A model generated the notes under the pieces. It was given only the letters and a program-made list of their open reading frames with translations. It had not been told where the DNA came from and made no database searches. Position numbers and translations under genes: made by a program. Below, one piece after another: positions 5,463-6,126 of a stretch of 6,126 nucleotides of DNA. This DNA is from Propionibacteriaceae bacterium (GTDB taxonomy: Bacteria > Actinomycetota > Actinomycetes > Propionibacteriales > Propionibacteriaceae). The stretch's first letter is position 1; every line of letters starts with the position of its first letter. The stretch lies in the NCBI GenBank assembly GCA_031265725.1, contig JAISCH010000117.1:1-6126 (forward strand), given 5' to 3'.

Positions 5463-6126
5463 GCCAGGGCGCGGATTCTCCTTCTCGGCGCTGAAGACCC
5501 TGCCCAATGGCAAGGGCCGGGCCGGGGTGATCCATACCCCGCACGGCGATATCGCCACTCCGGCGTTCATCGCGGTCGGCACCCAAGCCAGCGTCAAGGG
5601 TGTCCTGCCGGAGACGATGGCGGCAGCCGGGGCGCAGGCGGTGCTGGCCAATGCCTACCATCTCTATCTGCAACCCGGTTCCGAGTTGGTGGACGAGGCG
5701 GGCGGCCTCGGCGCGTTCATGAATTGGCCGGGGCCGACGTTCACTGACTCGGGCGGGTTCCAGGTGCTCTCGCTGGGGGCCGGATTCAAAAAAGTGCTGG
5801 CGATGGACACCAAGGGCCTGGAATCCGACGATGTGATCGCCGATGGAAAGCAGCGGTTGGCTCAGGTGGACGACGAGGGGGTCACCTTCATCTCCCATCT
5901 CAACGGCAGCAAGCACCGCTTCTCCCCGGAGATCTCGATGCGGATCCAGCATGAATTAGGTGCGGATATCATCTTCGCTTTTGACGAGTGCACCACCTTG
6001 TTGAATACCCGTGCCTATCAGGAGGCCTCGCTGGCGCGTACCCAGGCCTGGGCGTTGCGCTGTCTGGCGGCGCACCGGGAGTTGACCGAGGCTCGCGTCG
6101 GCAAGCCCTATCAGGCGCTTTTCGGC
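5455..6126 (+). CDS. tgt: Queuine tRNA-ribosyltransferase, cut by window end
   Basis: Tgt exchanges guanine 34 of tRNA-Asp, -Asn, -His and -Tyr for queuine or its precursor preQ1. Only the first 224 residues lie in the window. They show the TIM-barrel start (GVIHTPHGDIATPAFIAVGTQ), the active-site loop TDSGGFQ (D98), GSKHRFSPEISMRIQHELGADI, and the FDECT motif (D177, C179). The nucleophilic aspartate and the zinc ligands of the C-terminal half lie beyond the end. The GTG start overlaps the rsmE stop by eight bases and has AAAGGG (5441-5446) eight bases before it. Two features are unusual. About 25 extra residues separate SLG (106-108) from EGVTF (141-145), where E. coli and Bacillus enzymes have only a few. 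The motif usually written DECTPYP reads DECTTLL. I read this as a Tgt subgroup rather than a damaged gene, because the frame is intact. Confidence 0.94.
   Translation, partial: MSEPGRGFSFSALKTLPNGKGRAGVIHTPHGDIATPAFIAVGTQASVKGVLPETMAAAGAQAVLANAYHLYLQPGSELVDEAGGLGAFMNWPGPTFTDSGGFQVLSLGAGFKKVLAMDTKGLESDDVIADGKQRLAQVDDEGVTFISHLNGSKHRFSPEISMRIQHELGADIIFAFDECTTLLNTRAYQEASLARTQAWALRCLAAHRELTEARVGKPYQALFG

Noticed and set aside
1..6126. CRISPR arrays, rRNA genes, tRNA genes, integrase or attachment sites
   Set aside because: I looked for regularly spaced repeats, tRNA T-arm signatures and integrase/transposase motifs and saw none.

Overview
The window looks like chromosomal DNA of a fairly high-GC Gram-positive bacterium (Actinomycetota). 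Three things suggest this. The hrcA-dnaJ pair sits without dnaK/grpE, which is the usual setting of the second actinobacterial DnaJ ('DnaJ2'). GTG and TTG start codons are common (gntR, dnaJ, rsmE, tgt). The coding part is GC-rich. I cannot name the genus.

Layout. Positions 1-320 hold no convincing gene. This stretch is clearly less GC-rich at its left end (about 46% over the first 120 bases, by hand count) and carries several short hairpins. Positions 321-473 could encode a 50-residue, strongly basic peptide that I do not recognise. After a gap of about 195 bases comes a FadR-type GntR transcription regulator (669-1415, +), preceded by an almost perfect Shine-Dalgarno sequence. Facing it is a metallo-beta-lactamase-fold hydrolase (1614-2360, -) with a complete set of metal ligands. 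The gap between these convergent genes is almost filled by a 161-bp imperfect palindrome (1420-1580). It has 22-bp perfect terminal inverted repeats and a possible 3-bp TAA duplication at its edges. It looks like a small non-autonomous mobile element (MITE-like) or a structured RNA, and it is the most unusual item in the window.

From 2474 to the right end runs a compact heat-shock and RNA-modification operon on the + strand. A CIRCE operator overlaps the start of transcription, followed by hrcA (CIRCE repressor), dnaJ (Hsp40), rsmE (16S rRNA m3U1498 methyltransferase) and tgt (tRNA-guanine transglycosylase, cut by the window edge). hrcA and dnaJ are 1 base apart, dnaJ and rsmE overlap by 4 bases, and rsmE and tgt overlap by 8. 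The four are therefore very probably one transcript with coupled translation. HrcA would repress its own operon through CIRCE. DnaJ acts with DnaK in protein folding. RsmE and Tgt modify the ribosome decoding region and the wobble base of certain tRNAs, so the operon joins protein quality control with the accuracy of translation.

I see no complete new defence or metabolic system here. The points that merit a second look are the 161-bp palindrome, the basic small ORF, the unusual Tgt and its placement in a CIRCE operon.
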